From assembly GCA_009840005.1 (NCBI GenBank), contig VXOR01000018.1, positions 1 to 54,760 on the forward strand: a DNA stretch of 54,760 nucleotides, given 5' to 3'. The stretch is from Gemmatimonadota bacterium. GTDB lineage: Bacteria > Latescibacterota > UBA2968 > UBA8231. The position numbers were made by a program, and so were the translations under genes. The notes below the pieces were generated by a model. It saw nothing but the letters and a program-made list of their open reading frames with translations, had not been told where the DNA came from and ran no database searches. Below, in pieces: positions 17,901 to 26,722 of this stretch (position 1 is the stretch's first letter; every line of letters starts with the position of its first letter).

Positions 17901-18506
17901 GAGATTTTCGTTCGCTACATGAACGACCAACCGTTCCAACAGTTAGTGGGCGAGTGGCTGGCGTCTCAGGCGTACCAGCGGCTCCGGGATGGGGATGAGC
18001 AATCGCCTCCTGCCTTGCATATCGTCGCCGCCAAGCCCGACGAGCGTTACGTCACCTGCGTCCCGCTCGTGCCGCTTGCTATCGCGGCCGGCGAGTTCGG
18101 CAATCCCCAGAACGTGGCAGCCGAAGAGGACTGGGAGTGGGTCGAGGTGGATTCTGCACACCGCTTGCGACCGGGGATGTTCGTCGCGCAAATCGTGGGC
18201 CGCTCAATGGAACTCACGGTCCCCGACGGAGCACATGGTTTGTTCCGCGCCCCCGTAGAGGGCACGCGCCAGGGTAAGACGGTATTGGTTCAACTCCAAG
18301 ACGCTATCGACCCCGAGACCGGGGCGAGGTACACCCTCAAGCGATACGAGAGTCAGAAGATCCAAGACGGTGACTCATGGCAGCACGCCAAGATCACACT
18401 GAAGCCGACCAATCCTGAGTTCGAGCCCATCGTCCTCACATGCGCCGACGAGGGTGAGGTGGCAGTCGTGGCGGAACTGGTGGAGGTAATCGCTGCCAAC
18501 GCCTGA
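14982..18506 (+). CDS. hsdR: Type I restriction subunit R with a C-terminal S24 (LexA/UmuD-like) domain
   Basis: I chose ATG 14982 ([19 protein letters not shown]); ATG 14949 in frame is an alternative. The protein is about 1174 residues. A PD-(D/E)XK nuclease (VELKNPLTG near 152), helicase Walker [10 protein letters not shown] (about 306-314) and DEAH (near 424) are followed by further SF2 motifs up to about 700. The last ~130 residues are unusual: VGRSME with Ser near 1075 then, about 44 residues later, TLKRY with Lys near 1119. That is the spacing and context of the Ser-Lys dyad in S24 peptidases such as LexA and UmuD. The protein would translocate and cut unmodified DNA. The extra domain could allow self-cleavage or sensing. 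It is separated from hsdM/hsdS by the nested R-M pair. Confidence 0.9.
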   Translation: MNNSRYSEAAFETVIEAHLLQNGYVSIPREGFDRNRAIFPDTVLAFIRETQPIEWAKLEALHGDKTGEQILTDLCKWMDANGSLATLRHGFKCYGRTLHAAFFKAAHELNPELEARYAANRLGLTRQLRFSPQSEKSLDVTLSLNGIPIATVELKNPLTGQTVENAIHQYRRDRDPRELIFEFKRRTLVHFAVDTECVRMTTRLAGDATYFLPFDKGCDGAGNPHDPAGRSYRTAYLWEEVLARDSLLDVLARFIHLQTEEKRDDRGRKVKAETMIFPRYHQLDAVRLLVQKARCEGVGNNYLIEHSAGSGKSNTIGWLAHRLASLHNEANERVFDSVIVVTDRVVLDQQLQDTIYQFEHKLGVVQKIDERSRQLAEALENAVPIIITTLQKFPFVSQQLLKMAEEQGVERTGVLPTRRCAVIIDEAHSSQGGEASTDLKEVLGGEDLLEEARKRAEEEGREDQEELFRSMAKRGQQENLSFSAFTATPKHKTLAVFGQNGEPVHCYTMRQAIEEGFILDVLKHYTTYATYFKLLKACQDDPNVERKKAALALARFLRLHPHNIAQKTEVMVEHFHAVTRHKIGGRAKAMVVTGSRLEAVRYKQGFDRYIQKKQYAIKTLVAFSGEVRDDQLPNESYTEEKMNLGIREKELPEKFATPEYQVLLVAEKYQTGFDQPLLHTMYVDKRLAGIQAVQTLSRLNRTHPLKEDTFVLDFVNDREEIREAFKVYYEGAEMGEEVDPARMYAVKGELDAAGIYLDEEVEQFCEVYFKSKQRQSAQDHQAMNAALDPAVSRFRDLQQDDEDEAELWRGKVQAFRNLYGFLSQVIPYQDSDLERLYVFLRHLAAKLPRRRSGPAYQFDDEVRLEYYRLQKISEGSISLAGDDAHALDGPTEVGSGTIHEESVPLSQLIDVVNERFGTDFNQADQLFFDQIVEAAMSDDGLRQAAAVNPEDKFELVFRNLLERLFVERMDQNEEIFVRYMNDQPFQQLVGEWLASQAYQRLRDGDEQSPPALHIVAAKPDERYVTCVPLVPLAIAAGEFGNPQNVAAEEDWEWVEVDSAHRLRPGMFVAQIVGRSMELTVPDGAHGLFRAPVEGTRQGKTVLVQLQDAIDPETGARYTLKRYESQKIQDGDSWQHAKITLKPTNPEFEPIVLTCADEGEVAVVAELVEVIAANA

Positions 18507-18597
18507 CGCGATGCTCCTTGTTGTCCTTCGTCTCACCTTCTGCATACTTCAGTGCATCGCGCAACCCGTCTATAATCTTGCCGCCGATCTCACTCAT
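18436..18597 (-). pseudogene. Truncated antitoxin-like N terminus overlapping the hsdR end
   Basis: A frame starts at ATG 18595-18597 behind a good GGAGGAG site and reads MSEIGGKIIDGLRDALKYAE, resembling the N-terminal helix of small XRE/HigA-type antitoxins. After about 31 residues it runs into the antisense of the hsdR 3' end and becomes proline/arginine-rich before a stop. I read it as a gene cut off by the hsdR junction, marking the right boundary of the R-M island. Confidence 0.4.
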
Positions 18598-18678
18598 GCT
18601 CTCCTCCATCGAATGCTTTTAATCTGAGGTCTCGCGGCGGTTAGTGACAAGTGGTATTCGCGCCACCCCCCCAACCAA

Positions 18679-19590
18679 TCAGCGCGCATACCCGTCCGGA
18701 TTGTCCTTACGCCAATTGGGCTGATAGCCTTCCTCGGCGTCAAAGCCATACGACGGCCCGATCTGGTTTTCGGTCTGCCAAGGCCAAGCCTGGCCGCCTA
18801 TGATGCGGAACTGATCGCCCTTGCCGCAGAGCCAGTAGAACATGTGGGCGTAGTAGTGCGCCGTGCGGTGCCCGCCGTAATACGCGCGCTGGAAATCAAA
18901 GTCCTCCTCGACGATCCAATCGCGCTGGGGAGGTGCCGTGCGCCAGTAATTGTACTTGAGCATCCGGCGCAGCCCCTTGGCGGTGGACTTGCCACGGCGG
19001 TGCATGATACTCTGATGGTGAATCCCAATGGTGCCAGCCGGGCCGTCGCAAAACACGCCCCCTTCTTCTTCGCGGGGACCACCAGGTTGGATGTGCGAGC
19101 CGGGCACCAACTCGGTCGGCCCCAGCTCCACGGGCGTGTCCTGCGGAAAGTAGAAGACCTCCAAAAAGCGCACCTCCGGGCCATAGATGTGGTCGGCGTC
19201 TTGGTGCCAGCCTTGGGCTTCCATTGGGCATTCGGCCCGGTGGTGGCTGGCCAAGACCGGCAGGCCGATGTTGGGGCCTAAAAGCGAGCGCATGGCGCCG
19301 GCTAACTGGGGATTGAGCAGCACGTGCTCGATGAACCAGTCCTCCAAGAAGATGGAGGTCGGCTCATGGGTAAAGCGGATGCGGTCGAGGTCGGCCTCGG
19401 TCAGGCCGTCGGGGATATAGCTCGGGTTGGCTGGAATATCGCCGTCGATCCAAGCACAGGTGCGCTGGTTGATCTCGTCGGGCACGACGCCTCTGAGCAA
19501 AAGGTGGCCCTCGCGGCAGAATTCGAGAACCTCGGAGTCGGTGAGCGTCGGCTCGCAGTCAAAGGTGCGTTGACATGGGTCGTAGTGCAT
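18679..19590 (-). CDS. PhyH family dioxygenase, paralogue 2
   Basis: This 303-residue member of the Fe(II)/2-oxoglutarate oxygenase superfamily has iron ligands in GWHQDADH. A product-side strand (GPTELVPGSH) and the distal His/Arg segment IMHRRGKSTAKGLRRMLKYNY follow. The C-terminal 80 residues are aromatic-rich (YYGGHRTAHYYAHMFYWLCG). AGGAGG lies upstream of the ATG. It is divergently oriented to malate synthase G with a 131-bp gap that should contain promoters for both. No pathway can be assigned from context. Confidence 0.9.
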   Translation of the reverse strand: MHYDPCQRTFDCEPTLTDSEVLEFCREGHLLLRGVVPDEINQRTCAWIDGDIPANPSYIPDGLTEADLDRIRFTHEPTSIFLEDWFIEHVLLNPQLAGAMRSLLGPNIGLPVLASHHRAECPMEAQGWHQDADHIYGPEVRFLEVFYFPQDTPVELGPTELVPGSHIQPGGPREEEGGVFCDGPAGTIGIHHQSIMHRRGKSTAKGLRRMLKYNYWRTAPPQRDWIVEEDFDFQRAYYGGHRTAHYYAHMFYWLCGKGDQFRIIGGQAWPWQTENQIGPSYGFDAEEGYQPNWRKDNPDGYAR

Positions 19591-19721
19591 GGTCGCCTCC
19601 TGCGACAGTGGTGTTATGAACTAACGCCTACAAGCTATCCAAATTCCATCCACCCTGTCCATAGGTCGCCCGCGCCGTAAATGGTTATACTCTTGCTCGG
19701 CAAAATTAAACGGAGCACATC

Positions 19722-21935
19722 ATGGCGGAATCAGCAAGAAGAATAGTTAGCGGCGGATTGCACATAGACCAGCGGCTCTACGCCCTCGTCGCCGAGCAGA
19801 TCGCGCCCGGAACGGACGTGGATGTCGATCACTTCTGGGCGGCGCTGGAGAAAATCGTCCAAGACTTAGAGCCAAAGAATCAACAGCTACTTCAGCGCCG
19901 CGACGCCTTGCAGGCCCAGATTGACGCCTATCACCAACAGCGGCGCGGCGAGCCGCTGAATCCCACAGAATACCGGGCCTTTCTCGAAGAGATCGGCTAC
20001 TTGCTGCCCACGGGCGAAGCGCAGCGAATCCGCACGGAAAACACCGACCCGGAAATCGCCTCCCTAGCTGGCCCCCAGCTAGTCGTCCCGGTCGATAATG
20101 CGCGCTATGCGCTCAACGCGGCGAATGCTCGCTGGGGCAGCTTGTACGACGCCTTGTACGGCACGGATGTAATCGAGGGCCGCGTACCAGCGGGCGAGTA
20201 CGACGCCGAGCGCGGAGCCCAAGTCATCGCGCGCAGTGAGGCATTTCTCGACGCGGTCGCGAGTCTCCAACAGGGTGCGTACCGGGAGGTGGTGGAGTTT
20301 TTCCTGCGCGAGGACGCTGGTGGGCAAACCTTCGGCAGAGCTCAGGTCGAAGCCTTGCGCGCCCGCCTCGCAAGCGGCGACGAGGTCGGCCTCAAAGACG
20401 CCGGGCAGTTCGTCGGCTATGGATGCGAAGGAGATCGGCTGAGTAGCGTCTTGCTCCGCCACAACGGACTGCACATCGAAATCCAAATCGACCGCACCCA
20501 TCCCATTGGGCGCACCCACCGCGCCGGCGTCAAAGACGTGCTCTTAGAAGCGGCCATTACCACCATCCAAGATTGCGAGGATTCCGTGGCCGTGGTCGAT
20601 GCCGAGGATAAGGTCCTCGTCTATGGCAACTGGAACGGCCTGATGCAGGGCACGCTGGAGGCGACCTTCGTCAAGGACGGGCAGCCCCTGACGCGCCGCC
20701 TGCGTGCCGACCGCACATTTACCACCCCCAGCGGCCACACCTTGACGCTATCCGGGCGCAGCTTGTTACTCGTGCGTCACGTCGGCATCCACATGTACAC
20801 AGACGCAGTGACCACCGCCGACGGCGCGGAAATCCCCGAGGGTTTTCTCGACGCCATGGTCATCAGCCTAGCGGCAATCCACGACCTCAAGGGCCGCGGC
20901 CGCTACCGCAACAGCAAGACCGGCAGCGTCTATGTGGTGAAGCCCAAGCAGCACGGGCCGGACGAGGTAGCAGCGACCGTTGAGCTTTTTACGCGAGTGG
21001 AGGAGGCGCTGGGGCTAGCGCACAATACGCTAAAAATCGGCATCATGGACGAAGAGCGCCGCACTACAGTCAACCTCAGCGAGTGCATCCGCTGCGCCGC
21101 CGAGCGCGTCGTCTTTATCAACACCGGCTTTCTCGACCGCACTGGCGACGAGATCCACACCAGCATGGAGCTGGGCCCCATGTTGCCCAAGATGGAAATC
21201 AAAGAGCAGCCTTGGCTCAGTGCTTATGAGGACTGGAATGTGGACATCGGCATCACCACCGGTTTGGTGGGACGAGCGCAGATCGGCAAGGGAATGTGGA
21301 CCATGCCCGAGCTAATGCGCGAGATGGTAGAGACCAAGATAGGCCATCCCCAAGCTGGGGCGACGACTGCTTGGGTGCCCTCGCCGACAGCGGCCACCCT
21401 GCACGCGCTGCACTACCACCAAGTCGACGTCTTCGAGCGCCTCGGCCAGCTAGCCGGACGGGAACGGGCCTCACTCGGCGCGATTCTCAGTCCCCCGGTG
21501 CTCGATCGCCAACTCAGCCCCGAGGAGATTCAGCAGGAACTAGACAACAACGCCCAAGGGATTTTGGGCTACGTAGTGCGCTGGGTCGGCCAGGGCATTG
21601 GCTGCTCCAAGGTGCCGGACATCAACCACATCGGCCTGATGGAAGACCGCGCCACCTTGCGAATTTCCAGCCAGCACATCGCCAACTGGCTGCACCACGG
21701 AATCACTAACGAAGAGCAGGTGCGGGAGACCTTTGCGCGCATGGCGGCCGTGGTCGATGCGCAAAACAGCGGCGACCCCGCGTACTGCCCCATGGCCCCC
21801 GACCTCGACGCCAGCGTCGAATTCCAAGCGGCGCTAGATCTAGTATTCAACGGTCGCACCGAACCGAATGGATATACGGAAAACGTATTGCACAAGCGGC
21901 GGCGAGAGGTAAAGGCCGCTCGACGTACCGTATAG
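19722..21935 (+). CDS. glcB: Malate synthase G
   Basis: This 737-residue protein is close to the usual 720-730 for isoform G. It condenses glyoxylate and acetyl-CoA to malate. Typical G-type stretches are visible: the N-terminal [18 protein letters not shown], the [12 protein letters not shown] insertion-domain segment, [12 protein letters not shown], and [22 protein letters not shown] in the TIM barrel. [22 protein letters not shown] lies in the catalytic region. Start has GGAG nine bases upstream. No isocitrate lyase or glycolate oxidase lies beside it, so it may serve glyoxylate made elsewhere. It is followed by a palindromic repeat and an SDR gene. Confidence 0.97.
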   Translation: MAESARRIVSGGLHIDQRLYALVAEQIAPGTDVDVDHFWAALEKIVQDLEPKNQQLLQRRDALQAQIDAYHQQRRGEPLNPTEYRAFLEEIGYLLPTGEAQRIRTENTDPEIASLAGPQLVVPVDNARYALNAANARWGSLYDALYGTDVIEGRVPAGEYDAERGAQVIARSEAFLDAVASLQQGAYREVVEFFLREDAGGQTFGRAQVEALRARLASGDEVGLKDAGQFVGYGCEGDRLSSVLLRHNGLHIEIQIDRTHPIGRTHRAGVKDVLLEAAITTIQDCEDSVAVVDAEDKVLVYGNWNGLMQGTLEATFVKDGQPLTRRLRADRTFTTPSGHTLTLSGRSLLLVRHVGIHMYTDAVTTADGAEIPEGFLDAMVISLAAIHDLKGRGRYRNSKTGSVYVVKPKQHGPDEVAATVELFTRVEEALGLAHNTLKIGIMDEERRTTVNLSECIRCAAERVVFINTGFLDRTGDEIHTSMELGPMLPKMEIKEQPWLSAYEDWNVDIGITTGLVGRAQIGKGMWTMPELMREMVETKIGHPQAGATTAWVPSPTAATLHALHYHQVDVFERLGQLAGRERASLGAILSPPVLDRQLSPEEIQQELDNNAQGILGYVVRWVGQGIGCSKVPDINHIGLMEDRATLRISSQHIANWLHHGITNEEQVRETFARMAAVVDAQNSGDPAYCPMAPDLDASVEFQAALDLVFNGRTEPNGYTENVLHKRRREVKAARRTV

Positions 21936-22121
21936 AACCACCACTTATAACGTTATACATGGACATCGAGGGCTAAGAATACATAGACATCGAGGGCTAA
22001 GATGCTTCGACTCCGCTTCGCTCCGCTCAGCATGACACGGTGAGGCAGCGCACCCACTTGTCATGCTGAGCGAAGCGAAGCATCTCAAACCACCTCTACT
22101 ATCGTGTACTTAGAACCACCA
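21933..22121 (+). repeat. Palindromic repeat element A, flanked by 11-bp direct repeats
   Basis: TAGAACCACCA occurs at 21933-21943 and again at 22111-22121. Inside, a near-perfect direct repeat of ACATCGAGGGCTAAG (about 21963-22000) is followed by a long inverted repeat: 22001-22036 (GATGCTTCGACTCCGC...) against 22059-22085 (...GCGAAGCGAAGCATC). The same palindrome recurs inside the element at 32329-32479. Confidence 0.75.
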
Positions 22122-22143
22122 TTCAAATTCAAGGAGACGACAA

Positions 22144-22899
22144 ATGGAAGCACGTGCAAAAGTCGCCCTCGTCACGGGCGCAGGCAGCGGAATCGGCCGC
22201 CACAGTGCCCTAGCATTGGCCGAGGCCGGCTATGGGGTTGCCCTAGCCGGACGGCGTCAAGATGCCTTAGAGGAAACGGCCGCGCTAGCGGGAACGGATG
22301 CCCGCATGTTGCCGGTGTCCACCGACGTCGGCGACCCCCAAGCCGTTGACGCGCTGTTCGCCCAAATCGCCGAACACTTTGGCCGACTCGATGTGCTGTT
22401 CAACAACGCCGGGGGCGGAGCGCCGACCGTGCCGTTGGAAGACCTCGAATACGAACAGTGGCAGAAGGTAGTAGCCGTCAACCTGACGGGCAGCTTCCTC
22501 TGCACCCAAGCGGCCTTCCGCATTATGAAGGATCAAGACCCGCGCGGCGGGCGGATTATCAACAACGGCTCAGTCTCAGCCGCAGCCCCGCGTCCCAATT
22601 CCGCCCCTTATACCGCCACCAAACACGCCATTACCGGACTCACCAAATCGACCTCGCTCGACGGGCGCAAATACGACATTGCCTGCGGCCAGATCGACAT
22701 TGGTAACACGGCGACTGACATGACGCAGCGGATGAGCGATGGCGTGCCGCAGGCCGATGGCTCCAAGCTCGTCGAGCCGCGCTTTGACGTCGAACACGTG
22801 GCCCGCGCCGTAGTGCAAATGGCCGAGCTGCCGCTGGACACCAATGTGCTATTTATGACCATCATGGCGACGAAAATGCCGTTTGTCGGGCGAGGTTAG
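22144..22899 (+). CDS. Short-chain dehydrogenase/reductase (SDR)
   Basis: This 251-residue classical SDR has the cofactor motif [13 protein letters not shown] near residue 10, an NNAGGG motif and a Ser in [10 protein letters not shown]. The catalytic pair is Tyr-x-x-x-Lys (YTATK). The Rossmann fold would bind NAD(P)H; Arg residues after strand 2 (GRRQDALEE) suggest NADP but this is weak. It precedes a PhyH gene by 11 bases, so the two are probably cotranscribed and could act in sequence on one small molecule (hydroxylation then oxidation). The substrate is unknown. Confidence 0.9.
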   Translation: MEARAKVALVTGAGSGIGRHSALALAEAGYGVALAGRRQDALEETAALAGTDARMLPVSTDVGDPQAVDALFAQIAEHFGRLDVLFNNAGGGAPTVPLEDLEYEQWQKVVAVNLTGSFLCTQAAFRIMKDQDPRGGRIINNGSVSAAAPRPNSAPYTATKHAITGLTKSTSLDGRKYDIACGQIDIGNTATDMTQRMSDGVPQADGSKLVEPRFDVEHVARAVVQMAELPLDTNVLFMTIMATKMPFVGRG

Positions 22900-22910
22900 A
22901 AGCGACCACC

Positions 22911-23645
22911 ATGACCATCGACGACGCCAAGGCCCATATCGACGAATACGGGTACGCCGTGCTCAAAGAGGCGTTGACTCCAGACCAAGCCAATGCCCTG
23001 CGAGACCGCTCGGTCGAACTGATCACCGAGGAGCGGGACGCCGGAGGAGAGCATGTCTATCTCGACGGCTGTGCGCAGCGCGTGTGGAACCTAGTCAACA
23101 AGGGCCGCATTTACGAGGAAATGATCCAGCTCCCACAGGTGCTGGCGCTCCAGGAGTACCTGCTAGGCGACAACTGCATCTTGAGCAGCTTCACCGTCAA
23201 TCACATCGGCCCGGGTGCGCCAGCCGGCCGCCTACACATCGACTTTCCGCTCGGCAGCTTTCCCCAGCCGCCGCCACCCTTCGCCTTTTGCGCCAATACC
23301 ATCTACGTGCTCGACGACTTCGCGCCTGAAAACGGGGCCACGCATATCGTGCCGGGCAGCTACAAGCGCGGGCACGCCCCCGACCCAGAAAAAGAGTACG
23401 ACGACGACATCCAGCTAGACGTCCGCAAAGGCGATATCGTCGTCTTCCACGGTGCAACGTGGCACGGCAGCGGTGCCAACCACACCGAGCAGGATCGGAT
23501 GATTCTGTTGGGATTCTTCTGCCGCTCGTTTATGAAGCCGCAACAAGACCAATTCAAGCTGGCGCGCCCCAAAGTAGTTGCGCGGGCGACGCCGACCTTG
23601 AAGCGCTTGCTGGGCTTCGAATCCCAGTCGGGCATGCGGACCTAG
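22911..23645 (+). CDS. PhyH family dioxygenase, paralogue 3
   Basis: This 244-residue compact PhyH protein has iron ligands His109-Ile-Asp111 (RLHIDFPLG). It also has the ENGATHIVPGSYKRGH strand, the distal His185 (TWHGSGANHTEQDR) and Arg196. It lies 11 bases after the SDR gene, suggesting a two-gene operon. The motif set is complete, so an active oxygenase is likely, unlike paralogues 4 and 5 in this window. Confidence 0.9.
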   Translation: MTIDDAKAHIDEYGYAVLKEALTPDQANALRDRSVELITEERDAGGEHVYLDGCAQRVWNLVNKGRIYEEMIQLPQVLALQEYLLGDNCILSSFTVNHIGPGAPAGRLHIDFPLGSFPQPPPPFAFCANTIYVLDDFAPENGATHIVPGSYKRGHAPDPEKEYDDDIQLDVRKGDIVVFHGATWHGSGANHTEQDRMILLGFFCRSFMKPQQDQFKLARPKVVARATPTLKRLLGFESQSGMRT

Positions 23646-23708
23646 CATATATAGATATCCAGGATGATTTGAACGATTCGAGCGGTAGATCGTCTTGTTT
23701 CTACTATT

Positions 23709-23735
23709 CTGCGTCCATCTGCGTCCATCTGCGGA
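23709..23735 (+). repeat. Short tandem repeat of CTGCGTCCAT
   Basis: CTGCGTCCAT occurs twice in a row followed by CTGCGGAT, in the 108-base gap between the PhyH and propeller genes. Nothing else is seen in the gap. Confidence 0.5.
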
Positions 23736-23753
23736 TCACCTTGTAAATAGGGA

Positions 23754-25145
23754 ATGCCAATGAACTCACTCGACCACCGCAAGCGCCTCTTCGTCGATAT
23801 GGACGACGTCGAGCGCCAAGAAAACGTGACGCGGGTCTTCCACCAAGCGGAGAAGTACGGCACGCATCCCGTGCTCAAACAGGAAGCGCCGTGGGAACAA
23901 AACAGCGGCATGACCGCGGCGGTGATTTTCGACGCCGAGGAACAAATTTTCAAGGCCTGGTACATGGCCGGCCACTATGCGCCAGAGTGCGAACACGTGC
24001 AGTGCCTCGCGCTGTCGCCGGACGGGATCAACTGGTCGCGTCCCTCCCTCGGAATCCACGAGGCCCTCGGCTCCAAGGACAACAACATCGTCATCCCCGC
24101 GACCCACCACGAAGGGCAGGATCACTGGGAGACCATGCTCAAGGATACCCTCGATCCAGATCCCACCCGCCGCTACAAGGCCATCGGCTGGTCGAGCTAC
24201 GACTGGGATGGGCCGCGCTCGGGCATTTACAGCGCCACTTCGCCGGACGGGATCAACTGGTCGCATTCGCCGGACCCGATTTTCCGCTACCATCCGCGGC
24301 CCGGCACCTGCGACTTGGGGCCGGTCGGCGATGCGCAGTCCATGATGGTAGATATCGAGCGCCGGCGCTACGTGGCCTTTTTGCGCGGCGTGCCCGAGCG
24401 GCTGATGAGCACGAGCGAGGATTTCGTCCACTGGTCGCCACCGCGCCCTTTCTTGGCACCGCTCAACGAAGAAGAGGCCCTCTACAACAACACCGGCTTC
24501 AACTACGGCGCTCACTACTTGGGCATCTTGACCCACTTCGACAAACGCCCGCGGCAACAAACCCAAGTCCTGCGGCTTTTGTGCAGCCGCGATGGGGAGC
24601 GCTGGCAGCGAGTGCCGGGGGAGCCGCTGGTGGGTTTGGGAGCAGTGGGCGAGTGGGACCGGTTCCAGCTAATGCTCAGCGGTGCGCCGCCCATTGCCGT
24701 GGGCGACAAGCTCTATATCTACTACCGAGGCACGGCGCGGCGGCACGCCAAGATCCCGCGCGAATTCGACCCCCCGATTGCGGCCGATCAGGACCCGGGG
24801 ACGATGGGCATTGGCTTGGCCATGCTGCGTCTCGACGGCTTCGCGTCGATCAACGCCAGTTTTGACGGCGGACAGATAACGACTCGGCCCTTTGCGTTAG
24901 CCGGGGACGAATTGCAAGTCAACGCCAAGGCGGATTACGGACAGCTAACCGTCGAATTGCTCGACGAGGAAGGGAACCCCATTCCCGGTCACACTGCCCA
25001 AGACTGCGTCGCCATCGCCGAGGACGGGGTCGCCGTGCCCGTGCGCTGGCGCGACGGCCGGGATTTGCGCGCATTGCGAGAACAGCCGGTACGCCTGCGT
25101 TTCGCGCTGAATAACGCCCGCCTGTACGCCTACTGGTGCTCGTAG
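23754..25145 (+). CDS. Five-bladed beta-propeller, glycoside-hydrolase-like protein
   Basis: This 463-residue protein has repeated SPDGINWSRP/SPDGINWSHS blade motifs and an SRDGERWQRVPG blade, as in the GH32/43/68-like five-bladed propeller fold. Likely acidic residues occur in several D/E-containing turns (for example GDAQSMMVD and GEWDRFQ), but the catalytic triad cannot be fixed by eye. The last ~90 residues form a small beta domain (ELLDEEGNPIPGHTAQDC). No signal peptide is evident, so a cytoplasmic role is likely. ATG 23754 is taken as start; a second ATG two codons later is possible. Confidence 0.7.
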   Translation: MPMNSLDHRKRLFVDMDDVERQENVTRVFHQAEKYGTHPVLKQEAPWEQNSGMTAAVIFDAEEQIFKAWYMAGHYAPECEHVQCLALSPDGINWSRPSLGIHEALGSKDNNIVIPATHHEGQDHWETMLKDTLDPDPTRRYKAIGWSSYDWDGPRSGIYSATSPDGINWSHSPDPIFRYHPRPGTCDLGPVGDAQSMMVDIERRRYVAFLRGVPERLMSTSEDFVHWSPPRPFLAPLNEEEALYNNTGFNYGAHYLGILTHFDKRPRQQTQVLRLLCSRDGERWQRVPGEPLVGLGAVGEWDRFQLMLSGAPPIAVGDKLYIYYRGTARRHAKIPREFDPPIAADQDPGTMGIGLAMLRLDGFASINASFDGGQITTRPFALAGDELQVNAKADYGQLTVELLDEEGNPIPGHTAQDCVAIAEDGVAVPVRWRDGRDLRALREQPVRLRFALNNARLYAYWCS

Positions 25146-25184
25146 CTTCTTTTAGGCCGTAATGACTTCATATAGACCTGCAAA

Positions 25185-26297
25185 ATGACGGAAAACCTCA
25201 GAACCATATATTTCGACGAGTCGGGCTACACGGGATACGACCTGCTCAACTCGGACCAGCCGATCTTCAGTGTCGCCAGTTCGGACGTCGACGACAGTGA
25301 GGCACACGCGATACTCCGAGATTCCTTCCCGAACTACCAAGGAGCGGAGTTCAAATTCAGCCGTCTATGGAGTCGCCCAAGACGTCGCCAGCGTCTAGTC
25401 ACATTCTCCGAGCACCTAGCACGGGTCGCCGACCGCACTTTCGTCTACAACTGCGACAAGAAATTCACGGCACTTACAAAGACTGTCGATATGCTCTCAG
25501 AGCCGCTTGCCCACGATGCCGGGTACGACTTCTACGCAGGTGGCTTCAACCGTGGCTATGTCAATATGTTCCACTATGCTTTGCGGGAATTCGGTGAGCC
25601 CGAGCTATATAACGCAATCATCGACTTCTATGATCGGTTCTCACGCTCGCCGAATGAGGAGACGTTATCGCAATTACAGTGGCATCTTCGTCTCATAGCT
25701 AATAGCTGTCCGAGCGAGCTTGAGGTGTTCATCGAAATGCTGGCGGATGGCGCTGAACGCTACCACGATTATCAGGACATCGGCCTACAGCTTAGGAGTA
25801 ACGACATCCAGCTTACATGTGTTCTCTCTTCGATCTGCTTTTGGCGAACCCGTACGGATGACGACCTAGAAATTATACACGACGATTCCTCAAATTTTTT
25901 TCGTCAGATCGGCGACTGGGAACGGATCACGTCGCCCGAGGTGCCCCCGAGTATAGTCACCACTGGCGACGGGCGTGAGGTTGAGTTCCCGCTTCGCGTC
26001 GTCGATACGCGTCCGGGCAATTCAGCGGACAGTCGTGCGCTGCAACTTTGCGACATGATAGCGGGCCTCTCCGCCCGGCTACTCCATAACCACCAAGTTG
26101 GCATTGACTCGGGGCTGAGACGGGAGATCATCGAAGCCGGATTCGGTAGGTTGACTTGTGATGGAATCAGGCCCGATACCAACTTTATAGACGGTGCTCC
26201 TAGCGAACTTGACGGTCCCGACACAATAGATCAGTTCAGCGCCGCGATCGCCCAACATCGGTCGCAGTCCGTCAGAGTTCGCCCCTTCTCAACCTAA
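25185..26297 (+). CDS. DUF3800-domain protein
   Basis: This 370-residue protein starts with the hallmark RTIYFDESGYTG. It has further conserved acidic positions, notably CDKKF in the central strand and the ALQLCDMIAGLSARLLHN segment near the C terminus. DUF3800 proteins are predicted RNase H-like fold nucleases often found near defence or mobile genes. Activity is unproven. The conserved DES at the N terminus and QLCDMIAG near the C terminus fit metal binding. A small unknown gene follows at a 51-base distance and may belong to the same operon. Confidence 0.8.
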   Translation: MTENLRTIYFDESGYTGYDLLNSDQPIFSVASSDVDDSEAHAILRDSFPNYQGAEFKFSRLWSRPRRRQRLVTFSEHLARVADRTFVYNCDKKFTALTKTVDMLSEPLAHDAGYDFYAGGFNRGYVNMFHYALREFGEPELYNAIIDFYDRFSRSPNEETLSQLQWHLRLIANSCPSELEVFIEMLADGAERYHDYQDIGLQLRSNDIQLTCVLSSICFWRTRTDDDLEIIHDDSSNFFRQIGDWERITSPEVPPSIVTTGDGREVEFPLRVVDTRPGNSADSRALQLCDMIAGLSARLLHNHQVGIDSGLRREIIEAGFGRLTCDGIRPDTNFIDGAPSELDGPDTIDQFSAAIAQHRSQSVRVRPFST

Positions 26298-26348
26298 CCT
26301 GATTATGCGTGTAAAATGCCAACTAGGCCCAAAGTTTGGAGAAAAAAA

Positions 26349-26696
26349 ATGATTGCGATATTAGAGGAGCTCAAGAAGGGGTCTACCGAAATAGGACCTA
26401 TCTACGAAAATTGTGTCGAGATGTGGTCTGAAGTGCTTGACGATGCCCAAGATTTGCCCGTCGAAGACTTAGCCGAAAGGCTCTCCTTCGATTTCCAACA
26501 GCGTATAGAACGCGCTTGTGGAAACCGAAACTTAGGAAAGACTATCATGGCAGTTAGCGGATTCCACTATCTCTGTGATGAGCACGGTATTGGGGACAAT
26601 ATTCAACTTGCGGAAAAGCTGCTTCAAGCCTTCGGTCAAAGTGTGGTAAGCAGTGAGGTCAAATCTAGGGCAAAACGTGCTGCCGAGTTGTTTTGA
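26349..26696 (+). CDS. Small unknown protein after DUF3800
   Basis: This 115-residue, helix-rich and acidic protein begins MIAILEELKKGSTEIGPIYE. The start at 26349 is supported by GGAG seven bases upstream; an ATG at 26316 in frame lacks one. No domain is recognised. It has no signal peptide or membrane helix. Its place behind the DUF3800 gene suggests a partner protein, by context only. Confidence 0.6.
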   Translation: MIAILEELKKGSTEIGPIYENCVEMWSEVLDDAQDLPVEDLAERLSFDFQQRIERACGNRNLGKTIMAVSGFHYLCDEHGIGDNIQLAEKLLQAFGQSVVSSEVKSRAKRAAELF

Positions 26697-26722
26697 AGAC
26701 CTAGGCTATACTCTAGGACGAC

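Noticed and set aside
5664..18506. An integrase-driven genomic island
   Set aside because: Flanking aspS repeats suggest insertion, but no integrase, recombinase or transposase gene is present in the window.
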